A stretch of DNA of 64,000 bases from Forficula auricularia (GCA_024734495.1 JALMQS010000137.1:682001-746000); one strand, 5' to 3'. Positions 34,700 to 45,951 are shown, numbered from the stretch's first letter. Notes: a model not told the origin generated them from the letters alone. A program made the numbers and translations.

Positions 34700-35155
34700 A
34701 AGTCGACTCTCGATAATTCGAACTCTTTAGCTATTAACTTCGATTCGGTAAATTGAAAAAATGTTGTGTATTTTGATACGCTCGATAACTCGAATTCCTT
34801 TTCGTAACAAGAGGGGGAGAGAACGTTCTACATATAATTCGAACTAGGCCACTTCTACTCTTTATAATTCAAATTTTTCCTAGCAAAAACTATTCTTAAT
34901 TTTGTTAATTAGGTATGTTATCTATTGCAATGTTAAATACATATGTAATTTTTTTTTTGTTCTTTTTTGTCGTTTTCATTATTTTTTCTTTTTTACTTGA
35001 GGTTATATATAAAATTTATGTAAGCTCATACATATTTTCAAAAATATAATAAAAACACTTATAATTCGAATTTTTTTTTCCTCTTGATAATTCGAAGTCT
35101 CGATAATTCGAATTTTTCGTAGTCCCTTAGATTTCGAATTATCGAGAGTCGACTG
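34700..35155. mobile_element. pogo/Tigger-type MITE
   Basis: Ends are (C)AGTCGACTCTCGATAATTCG and CGAATTATCGAGAGTCGACTG, bounded by TA on both sides (34698-34699 and 35156-35157); the first base is A instead of C. The motif GATAATTCGAA or close variants recurs at least eight times near the ends, so the transposase-binding region is multiplied. There is no ORF. Confidence 0.88.
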
Positions 35156-35225
35156 TATTAGATAATAGGTTTGAAAAAGAAGCCCTTGGTACAAATATTA
35201 TATATTCTAAATTATAAATTCGAGA

Positions 35226-35346
35226 GCTTCAGAGTTTCAGAAGAAGTCGGCAAAGTCAACGAAACATTGATTGAAAAATAAAAAAATCACACATAAAAAA
35301 CTTACCCGTAATTTCCATTATAAACTTTCGAATTTATACACATTAT
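35226..35346 (+). repeat. Penelope-like fold-back, family D, one arm
   Basis: CAGAAGA, GTCGGCAAAGTCAAC, GAAACATTG then AAAATCACAC, TTTCCATTATAAACTTTCG, TACACATTAT. The repeat is interrupted by the SINE and resumes at 35700 with ACATTATGGACGGAAATGAT. Uninterrupted copies are at 59725 and 60899. Confidence 0.7.
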
Positions 35347-35699
35347 TTTTATTTATTTTTTTAATGATATTGATGTGAGAAAGAGATACACCAGAAGGTG
35401 CATCCCCTAAAGGCCTGTGTGGGATGGCGCCTTCATCGTGAAAAGAACAGAGTAGAAGGAAAGAAGCCGGGATCACGAGCCAAATCTCAGAAAGTTAGAT
35501 ACAATCCAATTTACTAAGTTTTTAGGGGCTTTGAGCAGTGGTAAATTCTCCGTGCGATAAATTAGGTTAAATTTATCTCCCACTTAATTTTTTTTCCAGA
35601 CCCTATACTTACAGAAAAATGTCTGGGTATAGCCGGGAATCGAACCCGAGACCTCCGGGTTGCTAGCCAGACATGCTGACCATTACACCAGGGAGGCCG
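35347..35699 (-). mobile_element. tRNA-derived SINE with LINE-derived tail
   Basis: On the minus strand the head (35699-35636) reads TCCCTGGTGTAATGG ... CTCGGGTTCGATTCCCGG, with clear A and B boxes. A body of about 180 bases follows. The last 90 bases copy the LINE 3' end at 34096-34173 (CTTTTCACGATGAAGG, AGGCCTTTAGGGGATGCACC, GGTGTATCTC, ATCAATATCATT, A-run). The duplication is ACATTAT (35340-35346, 35700-35706). Sharing a tail with its driver LINE is the usual way a SINE recruits reverse transcriptase. Confidence 0.9.
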
Positions 35700-35735
35700 A
35701 CATTATGGACGGAAATGATAATAATAATAATTACA

Positions 35736-36559
35736 TGGTTTCTGAATATTTTTTAATGGCCTCGTTGTTTTAAAATGATTATTTTTAAATGTTTTTTATT
35801 TAAAAACATATTATTAAAAGTTCTTTTTGTTTCATTATTCTTATTTTTTCATTTTACTTTTCCAATGAATTCACAAAGGTGGCGTTTATTAACCTATTTT
35901 GCTTTAATTAACTGATGTTTCACTCTTCCTTTAAGTTTGCTTCTATATCTAAACTTAATTAAGTAGAAAGAGGTTTTTCGTAGCTCTCATCAATTTTCTT
36001 GATTAAATAAAAAGAAATTTCTCAAATAAACCAAAAAATTAATAATCATAAGTAAGAAAGAAGTTTCTCTTGGATTAGATAATTGTAGCCACTGTGTTTT
36101 GGCATATTTTGGGTCTCCTATTTTAGCTAAATGACACAATTATCAAAATTATGAATGATATTAACTCTTTCATAAAAGAAAAATATCAAAGTTTATTTTA
36201 ATCATCTTATATTTTCGCCGCCTAAAAACTGTATCTTCAAGTTTGTTTTTTTAGAAGGTCATCAGCCACTCTTGTCATTTACTTTAAAACGCAAATAGAT
36301 TATAAAAATGCTTCTTATGAAGTATATAAAACACTAAATTAATTTCTTTGAGGTTTTTATATTTTTATTTATTTTATCTAAGGGGAAAATATATTTACAT
36401 ATTTTTTTTCTTGTATAATTTATATTTAAAGTAGAAGAAGGTAAACAAATGTAAATAAACGTATTTAACTTTTTTCAAACTTGTACATTATAATTAATTG
36501 GGCTCCCGATTGCATCTGATTTCGCATTTGTAGCAGAAAAATATCTGGTCTTTTTATTT
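35736..36559. other. no recognisable gene
   Basis: AT-rich sequence without recognisable features. Confidence 0.3.
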
Positions 36560-36760
36560 TTGGAAGGCTTTATTTTATGTCCACTCTATCCTTTTCGAAG
36601 AGAGCTTCCAATTTTAGTCAAGAACTTCTAATATTAATTATCTTGCCATCCTGGATGTGATTAAGAAACAAATGATTAAATTAATAAAAGGCTTAGCTTT
36701 CAATGAAAATTTAAAAATATGTTTTGAATTTTGACTATTACCTATATAAATGTTCGAATT
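36560..36760 (+). mobile_element. strongly decayed LINE fragment
   Basis: TTGCCATCCTGGATGTGATT then AAGAAACAAATGATTAAATT aligns with the TLDAIQKRAIKLI segment of the LINE at 33571. The flanking bases fit the same reading order but are heavily mutated. It is the oldest LINE copy seen here. Confidence 0.5.
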
Positions 36761-36825
36761 AAAGATTGATGTAATTTTTGAAGTGGAATGTCACATTGCA
36801 TTTCTTTCACTGACCTTTCAAACCC

Positions 36826-36860
36826 CTGAAGAAGGAGGAAATTAACCTCCGAAACGTGGC
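36826..36860 (+). ncRNA. hammerhead-like motif B2 (cleavage site lost)
   Basis: CTGAAGA (36826-36832), one A, stem II GGAGG/CCTCC, GAAAC, then GTGG where B1 has GTCGG. The deleted C is the base at the scissile position, so the core is intact but the GUH triplet is now GUG. Confidence 0.5.
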
Positions 36861-36890
36861 TTTATGAATAAAAAGATAATTAAATATAAA

Positions 36891-37142
36891 GTTTTTGTGC
36901 CGAGAGTAGCAGAATTTTTATATATTGAAGGAGACAATAAAAGAGTGTGTCTTCTGCTGGAATTATAAATTTTATTTATTTATTTATTTATAACGAGACT
37001 ATAGTTTTGAGGGCTTTGGCCTCTTCATCAGTCTATTACAATGGATTCACAGGAATTAATTTATGAATTATAGTCTCGTTATAAATAAATAAAATTTATA
37101 ATTCCAGCAGAAGACACACTCTTTTATTGTCTCCTTCAATAA
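36891..37142. repeat. Penelope-like fold-back, family A, copy 2
   Basis: AAGTTTTTGTGCCGAGAGTAG starts the arm; the ATTGAAGGAGAC ... GGAATTATAAATT ... ACGAGACTATAG block follows and recurs inverted, ending at TCTCCTTCAAT. The minus-strand core (CTGATGA at 37031-37025) has stem II intact but TCAAAAC in place of TCGAAAC, so G12 is mutated. The right arm lacks the core. Confidence 0.7.
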
Positions 37143-37731
37143 AAAGATAGTGTAAATTATTTTCTTTTTTTTGAATTTTTACTGACTCATTAAGTCTTGA
37201 AAAAGTTTTTACTTTTTACTTCGAAATTATTATTTAAAATTTTGCTACTGTCCGAGCTGTAATCTAGAAGCGCAATTTATGTTCTTGATAGTATTTATAA
37301 ATTAAAGGGAAATCCATTAAAAAACTTCTCTATTTGCATGTTAAGTGTGTAAGCTGGTCAAGAGTGATTGATTATTTATTTGCTATTTTTATATATAAAG
37401 AATCTCTTTTTTCTCCAAAAGCGGGTCTTTCTAGAATTAAAGAAATAAACAATAATTTCTAATTGACTAAAACTTGTCATGACTTGTCTCCCTAACAGGT
37501 TCTTACACGTTCAGAGATAGCAGGTAAAGGGATTCGTCTATCCGTGGACTTTTTATGAAATCGATTTCTTCTTAACCCAATTCAAATTAATAAAGTCATT
37601 TAACTAGCATTCATAAAAGATTAGACTTTAAAAATTATATAAAATCAAAATATTTTTTTTTTTTAAATAAAAATTATTATTACACAGTGAAAATTTTAAA
37701 TGATGAATTTTTCTATGGTATAGGTATAGGT

Positions 37732-37928
37732 CATAGGTGTCAATTTTTGCGGCCCCACTGTCAAAGGAAATATTGGAATTTTTTTAAATATGAACTACAT
37801 TCACATGTTTAGCACGTAAAATTGTAACATAACTAGATTTCTACGAACCCTAAAAGTTTCTTTGCGGCCTTCTAAAACGTCACACTTTTTATTTTGGCAC
37901 AAGTCACGCATTGAGTTTGACACCTATG
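37732..37928. mobile_element. short hAT-type MITE
   Basis: Starts CATAGGTGTCAATTTTTGC and ends TTGAGTTTGACACCTATG. The flanks are GTATAGGT (37724-37731) and GTGTAGGT (37929-37936), 7 of 8 matching. At 197 bp it has no coding capacity. Confidence 0.75.
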
Positions 37929-38006
37929 GTGTAGGTAATCAATTTTACCTGATAATAATTATCAATTTTTAAATTTTTTTATAAATTTTCTTTAATGTCA
38001 TTGAAA

Positions 38007-38036
38007 GATGTTTCGACATTGTCGTGTCATCATCAG
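38007..38036 (-). ncRNA. hammerhead-like motif F
   Basis: On the minus strand CTGATGA (38036-38030), one T, stem II GACA/TGTC, GAAAC, ATC. Core and stem II are intact; stem I pairing is poor in this copy. The sequence around it is not clearly a fold-back. Confidence 0.45.
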
Positions 38037-38039
38037 TAT

Positions 38040-39172
38040 CACAGGTAATTTTTATACATAGTTTCTAACAATTTTAAAATCATTTTTTCTTTAAATCACT
38101 TAATTTTATTAATTAAATATTATTAATATTTTTTCATGAAACAGGGGAAGGGTTTACTTTTCATGAAACTGGGGGGATGAGTTATGAAGCTAGGGGTCCC
38201 TGTTTCATGGATCATTTTTTTCTCATGTCAAAATGGTCTGAATTGAGCCTAACTGACAAGCTATGGGGTGATCGCTTGGTTGTCACTCGGATTCACTTTC
38301 CGAATTGGTGAATACAACACTGACATGTGGAAAAAATTACCACCGCCATAGCGGATGTTGTTCTTTATGATGAATTCCGAACAAGGATGTTTCTAAAACG
38401 TGATAGCCGAATTTGTAATAAGTGACTATAGGTATTTCTCTGGGTGTGGTTTCTAGTTTTTTTTTTTTTTATAATTCAGATTAATCACCTTTAAAACTGT
38501 TTGTATTCCCATAGTAGCTTTTACTTAATTATTCACGATTAATCACTTCTCAAATACCTCCTTTTATCAGCACTATCATATTTATTCGGCAGAGAAAGCC
38601 CTCTTACCCCCACAATCAGTGATTCTAGAGTTTCTCATAGCAGGCCAAGATAATTATTTTACCCATTGACACAACATTAAATTCTTTTTTGGTCAAATTC
38701 AGAAAAATTCAAAAATGTAAAAATGAAAATAAAAATTACTAAACCCACAGTAATAGTGTGAAGTAAGTGATTTCAGCAAATATACCAGTTATTATAGTGC
38801 AAATACGTGATTTGATTATTTCGTTAATTAAAATATTTGGGTTTATAACAATGGATCAATGGTTTAAAAGGGCTTCAGTGATGCGTAAAAGTAGTGATTC
38901 AAAAAGAAGAATCGGTATAAGTTAAGTAAATATAGTAGCGAAAAATAAAAAATATTATTATTGATAACGTTTATTTAAAAATGATATTTTTCTAAATGAG
39001 ATCTAGTGACAATTTTTCAATTTCAATTTTATCTATAACTACACTAGTAACACAATGTTGGTATTAATTTCTTTATAAAATAACACATTTAAAACAAGGG
39101 GTCGGCTTATAAGCGTGAATCACATAAAAAAATCTTTGATATTTTGGGGCCTACTTGTATGGCGAGATATAT
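38040..39172. other. no recognisable gene
   Basis: AT-rich sequence. The CATGAAACTGGGGGG / CCCTGTTTCATGG stretch at 38160-38212 is a short inverted pair of unknown origin. Confidence 0.3.
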
Positions 39173-39175
39173 ATA

Positions 39176-39832
39176 GGTTTTTAACTACAAATTCGGACTT
39201 TTCCATATAAAATTCAGGATTTAAAAATCAAATGCTGAATTTTCCATATCAAATTTAGGATTTTAAAAATCAAAATCAGACTTTTTCAATTCAAATTTAG
39301 AATTTATTCATAAACAGTTGAAAAAATAGAAAAAAGTTATAGTTAAAAATAAGTTTTAATTTAATTTAACTCTCAGGAAATGTTTTCAGTTAAAAAGCTA
39401 AAATTTGGTACATTGTAAGATATATGCGTACCAATTTTCAGCTCATCAACTAAAACTATTCAAGATTACCATCTTGTAATCTCAAAAAACGTTTTTAGGT
39501 AAAAAGCTAAAATTTTGAGCATTCTAAGATATTTGCGTACCTACCAATTTTCATCTCATCAACTAAAACCTTTAAAGATTGGCATTTTGTACTCTCAAGA
39601 AATGTTTTCAGTTAAAAAGCTCAAATTTGGTGCATTGTAAAATATTTACGTACCAATTTTCAGCACATTAGCTAAAACCTTTCGAGAATATCATTTTGTA
39701 CTCTTAGGAAACGTTTTCAGGTAAAAAGCTATAATTTAATATGAAAATATGCATGGTTTTAAAGAAATTCTGATTTTGATATTTAAAATTCTGAATTTGA
39801 TAAGGAAAAGTCCGAATTTGAAGCTAAAAACC
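39176..39832. mobile_element. TA-flanked TIR element with a tandem array inside
   Basis: The inverted ends are GGTTTTTAACTACAAATTCG followed by GACTTTTCC at 39176-39204, and the complement with two changes at 39804-39832. Both are bordered by TATA, consistent with a TA target as in Tc1/mariner-type MITEs. The centre is a 109-113-bp tandem repeat (39371-39740) and the sub-terminal zone has repeated AATTTAGGATTT-like motifs. No ORF. Confidence 0.7.
39371..39740 (+). repeat. 109-113-bp tandem repeat, about 3.3 units
   Basis: Units start at 39371, 39480, 39593 and 39702 with TCTCAGGAAATGTTTTCAG-like sequence, then AAAAAGCTAAAATTTGG, TATTTGCGTACC, AATTTTCAGCTCATCAACT. Unlike the 119-bp array, the units differ by small indels, so this is an older array. 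Confidence 0.85.
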
Positions 39833-40886
39833 TATACTAGCCAGTAAAGCTTCAATTTTATTGGTGCAACTTTTGTTTGTTTTGATTGTGATCCAAGTAG
39901 TTCGTGAATAGCCATATCTTTCAGAAACACTGTACTAGAACATTGTTCAAAGTGAACAGTAGGTCTCACACTCTTTGAGAAAAGCTAAATATGAGAAAAG
40001 CATCAAAGGAGGGGGAATGTGAAGAAATAGTTTTTGAAGGCTCTTATGAACTCTTAGTCAGTCTCAAAGGATAAGAGGATATTATCGAACTTTCTCGTTA
40101 GCTGTACTTCAGGTACATGATTGTATTAAGCATTCCCAGAATGGCTAATTATTACCATGATGAGATGATTAAACTTGAATACATATACACATTAGTGAAC
40201 GCCTCTATGCCACTCCGTCATGTTTCTGATTCCATTTATTAGATAATTCTAATGACAGAAAAGTATCTGTACAAATATAATCTACTTAACTTTAATTAAA
40301 TAATTTAATCTGTTTAATTTATATTTTCATTTAATTTTAAAGTTTAAAGTTTCTTAATCAGTTTAACAACGATTTGAGTATAGGAATAATTATAATTATT
40401 AAATGATTTGGATTCATCGTTGTAGAATTGCTTTTGTTTAATTAATCCTCACCAACCAATCAACATTAGAAAGGAGGAGAAACCGCATGTATCTATAATA
40501 GACAAGTTAATTAATTTTCTATATTTGTCTTGAATTGGAAATAAACAAATGTTTACCACTTTACAAATGTATATATCCGGTGTTTTTTTTAAATAAAGTC
40601 AAGAAACGACGTCACTTCCAACTGTGAGGACACTATGATTTAAGTCCTCAACCTACAGAATTTAAGGACTATAATCTGACCCAATTCACACATAGAAACT
40701 ATGCATGGGCTCTGGTCTAAATGATCAAAAAACCAATGTACTAAAAAACCTACTTTTATCTTTTAAAGGTAAACCTATCGTCAGAAATGTTTGTTGATAT
40801 AATTTGTTTCCTAATTAAGGGTACTGTGATAGTGAAACACACATTACTTCTTACTTTACTCACTGTGGTGCTGAGAATTCTTATAA
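39833..40886. other. no recognisable gene
   Basis: AT-rich sequence with no TIR, tandem or coding signal that I can support. Confidence 0.3.
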
Positions 40887-41128
40887 GTGTTAAGTAAAAA
40901 GGCTTATTTTCCAGAAGTTTTTTAAAATTAATTTAAATGATGCTTTTTAATTGATCCAAATATTTTGGAAATTTTCATAATATTCCTTCTTCATTGGACC
41001 TTTTTGTTCAAAAAATATCAAGAAATTTTGTGAAAATTTCCGATATATTTGCATTAATTAAAAACTACCATTTAAATTAATTTAAAAAACTGCTGAAAAA
41101 ATAGACCTTTTTATTTAACACTTACTTC
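40887..41128. repeat. fold-back repeat of unknown family
   Basis: GTGTTAAGTAAAAAGG ... CATTTAAATTAATTTT-type arms (40888-40980 and 41030-41128) are inverted copies with about ten scattered mismatches. No hammerhead-like core is present. Confidence 0.6.
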
Positions 41129-41355
41129 TTGCTATATAGAAATTGGCAAATTGATTGTTATTTGAAAATCTGTTTTATGGACATCACACTATATTGATAT
41201 GATATTTAATCGGCAGAAGAACCAAAGAAAAAGATTAAGAGATCTTTTAAAACGATGAGTTAAAATATTTCTGGGAAAGGTTGAAAATTATATTGGTACA
41301 TAGAATTACTGAAAAGAAATTTCCTTTTAGAGTAGAGGAAAAGAAAAATTCAAAA

Positions 41356-41358
<3 letters not shown>

Positions 41359-41387
<29 letters not shown>
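41359..41387. repeat. 29-base T-run
   Basis: An uninterrupted homopolymer; it could be the A tail of a minus-strand retroposon, but no retroposon body is recognised to its right. Confidence 0.8.
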
Positions 41388-41389
<2 letters not shown>

Positions 41390-41689
41390 TAGAATTTATT
41401 CTTTCACAAAGGTTGAAAAGCCAGATTTGACTTTTACACCCTAGAAAGAAAATGAGGATTTCAGGGGATTTAAAGATATCTGTGGAGGCAGTTCTTGAAA
41501 GATTGAAATTTTAGAACACAAGAAAGATTGAAACTGTAAGAGACTGATTTCTAGAAATTATATGAATTTATTGAAGAAAAGAAAAGCATGGAAGATTGAT
41601 ATGGGATACTTTATAAGACTATAAGAGGTATTAAATAGAATGGTAATTAGAGTAAGATTGAAGTAATTTTTGGAGACGCACTGATAAGT

Positions 41690-41956
41690 GGATATTGATG
41701 AGGCAGTCCAAAATTAAAAAAAGAAATTAATTTAAGCTATTTTTTATTCATAAACCAACGCTTCCGAGGCTTATTCCCTTCCTCTTCAGGGGTTTGAAAG
41801 GTCAGTGATGTCACATTGGATTTCCTTCACTGACCTTTCAAAACCCCGAAGAGGGAGGGAATAAGCCTCCGAAACGTCGGTTTATGAATAAAGATAGTTT
41901 AAATTATGTTCTTTTTTGAATTTTGGACTGCTTCATCAATATCCACTCAGATAATT
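41690..41956. repeat. Penelope-like fold-back, family B, tail to tail
   Basis: AGTGGATATTGATGAGGCAG ... TTTATTCATAAACC and its inverse AATATCCACT form the outer arms. Each arm holds a hammerhead-like core facing outward: minus CTGAAGA (41789-41783) with a mutated GAAGC segment, and plus CCGAAGA (41846-41852) with stem II GGAGG/CCTCC, GAAAC and GTC ending 41878. Both cores have a single inactivating base change. The centre is TGACCTTTCAAA twice in inverse order. Confidence 0.7.
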
Positions 41957-42189
41957 GTTTCCCAAATAAAGGTGAGAGATAAAGTATGGAATGTTTAAAG
42001 AAAAAAAAGCTTGTGATAGAAACAGATGTTGACCAAACGTGGCATTTACTAGTCTTCGGATTGATTTCTCTATCATTATAATTAATGACAAATCAAACTT
42101 GGCTCTGACAATGGTTATATTCTCAAACAGAGATTTGTGGTATCTAACTTATACTACTACTATACGTAGAACAATATTTAATGTTTTTT

Positions 42190-43298
42190 GGGGTCTTTTT
42201 TACGATCGGTGCACCAAATTTTCAGTAAAAGTTCAGAGGTGCACATTAAGGGGGGTCAAAAAAACTGTATTTTTTTTCGAAAACACTTTAGTGCGGAAAG
42301 GTTGCCTATTGTAATAAGAAGAAAAACGGCATAAAAAATTAAAATCTGTTAACAGCTTCCGCTCGCGCATAGAACTTTAAAGAATTTTTCTTTGTTAAGA
42401 TGTTACGCGAACGTCAAAAAGTATATTATTGGTCAGAATTTAATTTATTTAGGTTATTTAAACAAGCATAAAAAACAAATTTAGGAATTCTTTATAGCTG
42501 TAGTTGTATTAATTTATGAAGGGGTTAAAATAAGAGACGTGCAGTTTTCATTTCTTTCTTTTTATTTATTAACTCCCGCTAACGTTTCGGCTATTAGTTG
42601 TAGCCAATAAATAAAAGATGCACGTCTCTTATTTTAACCCCTTCATAAATTCATTAAAAACTAGTGTGTTTATAATTGAATGTAATGGAAGGCAGCCCAG
42701 GGGTATTGAGGAATGAAAAAATTAACACATCAAATAAGGTGTAATTTATTGAAATCCTTCCTACTTTCCTTTCAAGCCGACGTTTCGGAGGATTCTTCCC
42801 TCCTTCTTCAGGGTCTACAAAGCCAATATTCCAAAATTATAAAAAATTCGGGTTTGGCATCATTTATTTCATCAACAATAATACAATTAGTGTGTTTATT
42901 TTAAAAATTTTAACCAATAGAAAAATTATAAAAATATCGTGATTTTTGCAATTTTTCATAAGTCTAAAGTTCTATGCTCGAGCGGAAGATGTTAACCAAT
43001 TTTTGTATGCCGTTTTTCTTTTTGTTACAATTGGCACTAAAATGCATTCGAAAAAAAATTTCAATTTTTTCGACCCACACTAGTGCACATGTCTCAAACA
43101 ACTTCACTATATGAACAATTTACATAATACCTATAATACCGCTTAATATCTAATCATTAGATTAGATTCTAATGCTTTTTTTATTATTTAGCTTTTTTAT
43201 TTATTTATTTTGAAGATGTAACATTTATTTTAGTGAAGTGACCACAGCGGTACACCTGAAAGTTTTTTCATGGGTGCATCGTTTGAAGATCCCTGCTC
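42190..43298. mobile_element. hAT-like element with long inverted ends and nested fold-backs
   Basis: The right end GCATCGTTTGAAGATCCCTG is hAT-like, and the left zone GGTCTTTTTTACGATCGG is its imperfect inverse. Inside, about 150 bases (42236-42390) are repeated inverted at 42955-43090, including TTCCGCTCGCGCATAGAAC. The centre holds two Penelope-like pieces: 42520-42660 (GACGTGCA, CTAACGTTTCGGCTATTAG) and the family B motif at 42779-42811. The left terminus and 8-bp duplication are unclear. Confidence 0.5.
42779..42811 (-). ncRNA. hammerhead-like motif B5, core intact
   Basis: On the minus strand CTGAAGA (42811-42805), one A, stem II GGAGG/CCTCC with a seven-base loop, GAAAC, GTC ending at 42779. 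It is the only family B copy with an unmutated core and GUC site. Stem I (GACC with GGCTT) forms two GC pairs plus weaker ones. Confidence 0.6.
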
Positions 43299-44438
43299 TA
43301 CAACATCTAAAAACAGATCCAAAAGTCTAAAGTCGAATTTTTATGGACTCATTGAAAATCAAAAAAACTCAGTTCTAACAAGGCTTGCTTTTTTAATGAT
43401 TTATGAATATATTTTTCAAAGAGAGTTCATTTATCATAGGGTGTCCATCATCCATTAAAAAAAATTCTTTCAATTAATGAAACCCTCATTAGTTATTAAG
43501 ATATAAGCTACACACAATTTGAAAATGAAAAAGAAACTTAAGATAGATGGCGGAAAAGAAGAGATAACTTAATTAAAGTTTTAAATGAAGATTAATACGA
43601 TTTTGAAGTTTTTCTTTTTCCAACCACCCCAACACTTATTCATTAACAAGCCAGAGATCCGTTACTTGAAAAGGTATTTTCCAAATCAGCGTCCATATTT
43701 CTCAATTAGATTAGATTAGATAAAGATCGCAGCTGGGTGCTTATAAATCGCTATAAATTTTGATAGGATTTCAAGAAGCTGATTGGCTCTCACGTTTCTT
43801 TGCCATCGGCCCCTAGATTTGAAAATTGGGGTGAGTTATGTGAAGGGGTGAGTGCCTCTTTTAGGGAGTGAAATCGTATCGAGTTACGACACCGCAGAGC
43901 TTTTTCCACGTTCTGTGGAAAATAGTATCGAAACGGATACATTAGGGCCCCTAGATTGGATATCCCTGGAATCTGTAAGGCGTTTAAAATCTCCCTTGAG
44001 TTTTTAGTGGAGAGTCGAGTTTATTTCATTCATGAGCAGCAGGATATCAATTTATATGTCATCGGGGAATATCACTAAAGCCGCTAAAGATTGTATCCGT
44101 TCAGGAAACATTTCGATAGTTAATTAAGATTACTTTAGATAAACGATGCTTATTAAAAATTTCTTCGCTCTGACAGAAATAGATTTTATTTTGCAAAAAA
44201 TTTATTTAATCTTCTTACCTCTCTCTTTCTCATTTACTTTTCTTCTTTTATATTTCATATTTATAAACTAGTTATTTTAATTGAACTCCTGTTTATTTCA
44301 CTTAAAGAAGATTTGTTGAATTAAAAAGAGATTAATAATTTGAATGTATTAGTTCATTTTGAGTAAGTATCAGGTTTTCTGTCTACCTTAATTGTATATT
44401 TCTTTGCTTTCAATCTTTTATTTGTTTCATCTTAAGGG
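43299..44438. other. no recognisable gene; GC-richer block at 43720-44110
   Basis: The block at 43720-44110 is less AT-rich, shows no repeat structure and no long frame, and contains CGAAACGGATAC (43930) and GTATCCGTTC (44093) in inverse order. It is a candidate single-copy or regulatory segment, but nothing specific can be claimed. Confidence 0.3.
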
Positions 44439-44446
44439 CTATAAAC

Positions 44447-45769
44447 CATGGCTGCGGAGTTGGCAAAATTAAACACTAAGTCTTTTTATGGAGGAGAGGG
44501 GGTTAACTTAAAATAAATAAATTATAATAAAATACAAATATTAAAGTTGTTTTAAGGAAATAAGGACTATATCTTTTGTGCAGATAATTTATAATTTATT
44601 GTCAACGTTTCGTCAACTTTGTTGACTTCTTCAGAGGCTCTAAAAATGATAAGGCCTCAATCAATACATATCATAACAATTTCAAATCAAAAACAAAATT
44701 GATCTCAAAAATCACTTGAATACATACAATATTTTATTTGGTATGTAAAATGAGTTTATATGTGTATTAATTTGTTTTTTGTATGTAGTGAAGTAGTTTT
44801 TGAGATCAATTTTGTTTTTGATTCGAAATTGTTATGATATGTATTAATTGAGGCCTTATCACTTTTAGATCCCTGAAGAAGTCAACAAAGTTGATGAAAC
44901 GTTGCCAATAAAATATAAATTATCTGCATAAAAGATATAGTCCTTATTTACCTATAACAAATTTAATAATTTATTTGATGGACATAAATAATCAAAATAA
45001 TTATTTAAAATATTAATCAGTATAAAATAAAACTTCTTTAATTTAAAAAAATTAAAAAAATAAATTTAATTTATTAAAATCGTTCTAAGAAACAAAAGAG
45101 CTTCCAATTAAATCCTCCTCCATTGAATCAACTTTATATAATTATTTTCAAAATTGAACATAATCTTTCCACTCTGACTTATTTTGGGGGCATTGCTGTT
45201 ACAGATTTAGCTGTATCTTGAATTATTTCCGAATAAATGAAAATGGCTTCTTCCTCGTTCCATTTTGATAAACAATCATACTTTTCTATTTCAATTAACC
45301 CATTTAAAAAATTTTGTTCAAATTTTATATTTTCAATTTCTGCTAGATAGTTTCTTGATTTATTAAACGTCTTCGATTCAGTTCATGACGTTCTAAATTA
45401 TTCAAATACTGTAATCATCATAATCATTTTCAAAAACACCATATAAGCTCCTCCTATTTGTAAAGTATTTGTTTTAATATGTACCTGAATAGGATAAGAA
45501 ACTTCATACAATTAAACCACCCTTTGTTAATTTTCCAAACTAAAGCATTAAAATTTTTCTGAAAAGAATATGGCAGGTAAATTTGGAAAACGAAATGAAC
45601 CCTTATTCAAGCTTACTTGAGACCCCACTTCATATAACTGAAAGTCTTCATACCAAGAAAAAGCATTTTCCAATATTAAACTTGGAAAAATTTTATGTTG
45701 AAAACAAAAAGACAGAAATCCCGGAGTCGGAGTCGACAAATTTTTCCCGACTCCGACTCCACAGCCCTG
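44447..45769. mobile_element. hAT element with CAGGGCTGTGGAGTCGG-type ends
   Basis: The right end GACTCCGACTCCACAGCCCTG is a recognisable hAT terminus; the left end CATGGCTGCGGAGTTGG is a mutated inverse. The duplication is CTATAAAC (44439-44446) and CTAAAAAC (45770-45777). Inside, minus-strand 45385-45190 reads NYLAEIENIKFEQNFLNG, LIEIEKYDCLSKWNEEEA, IFIYSEIIQDTAKSVT and a stop, a plausible coding remnant I cannot assign. A Penelope-like fold-back is nested at 44560-44955. Confidence 0.72.
44560..44955. repeat. Penelope-like fold-back, family C
   Basis: AATAAGGACTATATC and its inverse GATATAGTCCTTATT close the arms. Each arm holds a core: minus CTGAAGA (44634-44628), one A, stem II GTCAAC/GTTGAC (6 perfect pairs), GAAAC, GTT; plus CTGAAGA (44873-44879), GTCAAC/GTTGAT, GAAAC, GTT. 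In both, GUU is a permitted though weak cleavage triplet. Stem I is poor. The repeat sits inside the hAT at 44447. Confidence 0.7.
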
Positions 45770-45951
45770 CTAAAAACCATAATGGCAAAGTGCATGGTTG
45801 CTATGCCATTTTTGCTTATTTGCCTTGGTGGGTATCATTATATAGTATCTATATTATAAACTCTCTTTTTTGAAATATCGGTAGATTAGTATGTTATATT
45901 TTATCTGTAGCCAATATTTTTTTCTTCAAATGTAGTCCTAGTAAGCCAAAA

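Noticed and set aside
42575..42620. Further hammerhead motif (GGCTACAACTAATAGCC then GAAACGTTAG, minus strand)
   Set aside because: Stem II and GAAAC are present but the CTGANGA segment is missing, so the core is incomplete.
42713..42904. 63-codon ORF on the plus strand
   Set aside because: It overlaps the minus-strand hammerhead-like motif B5 and its fold-back; composition and position show it is a shadow.
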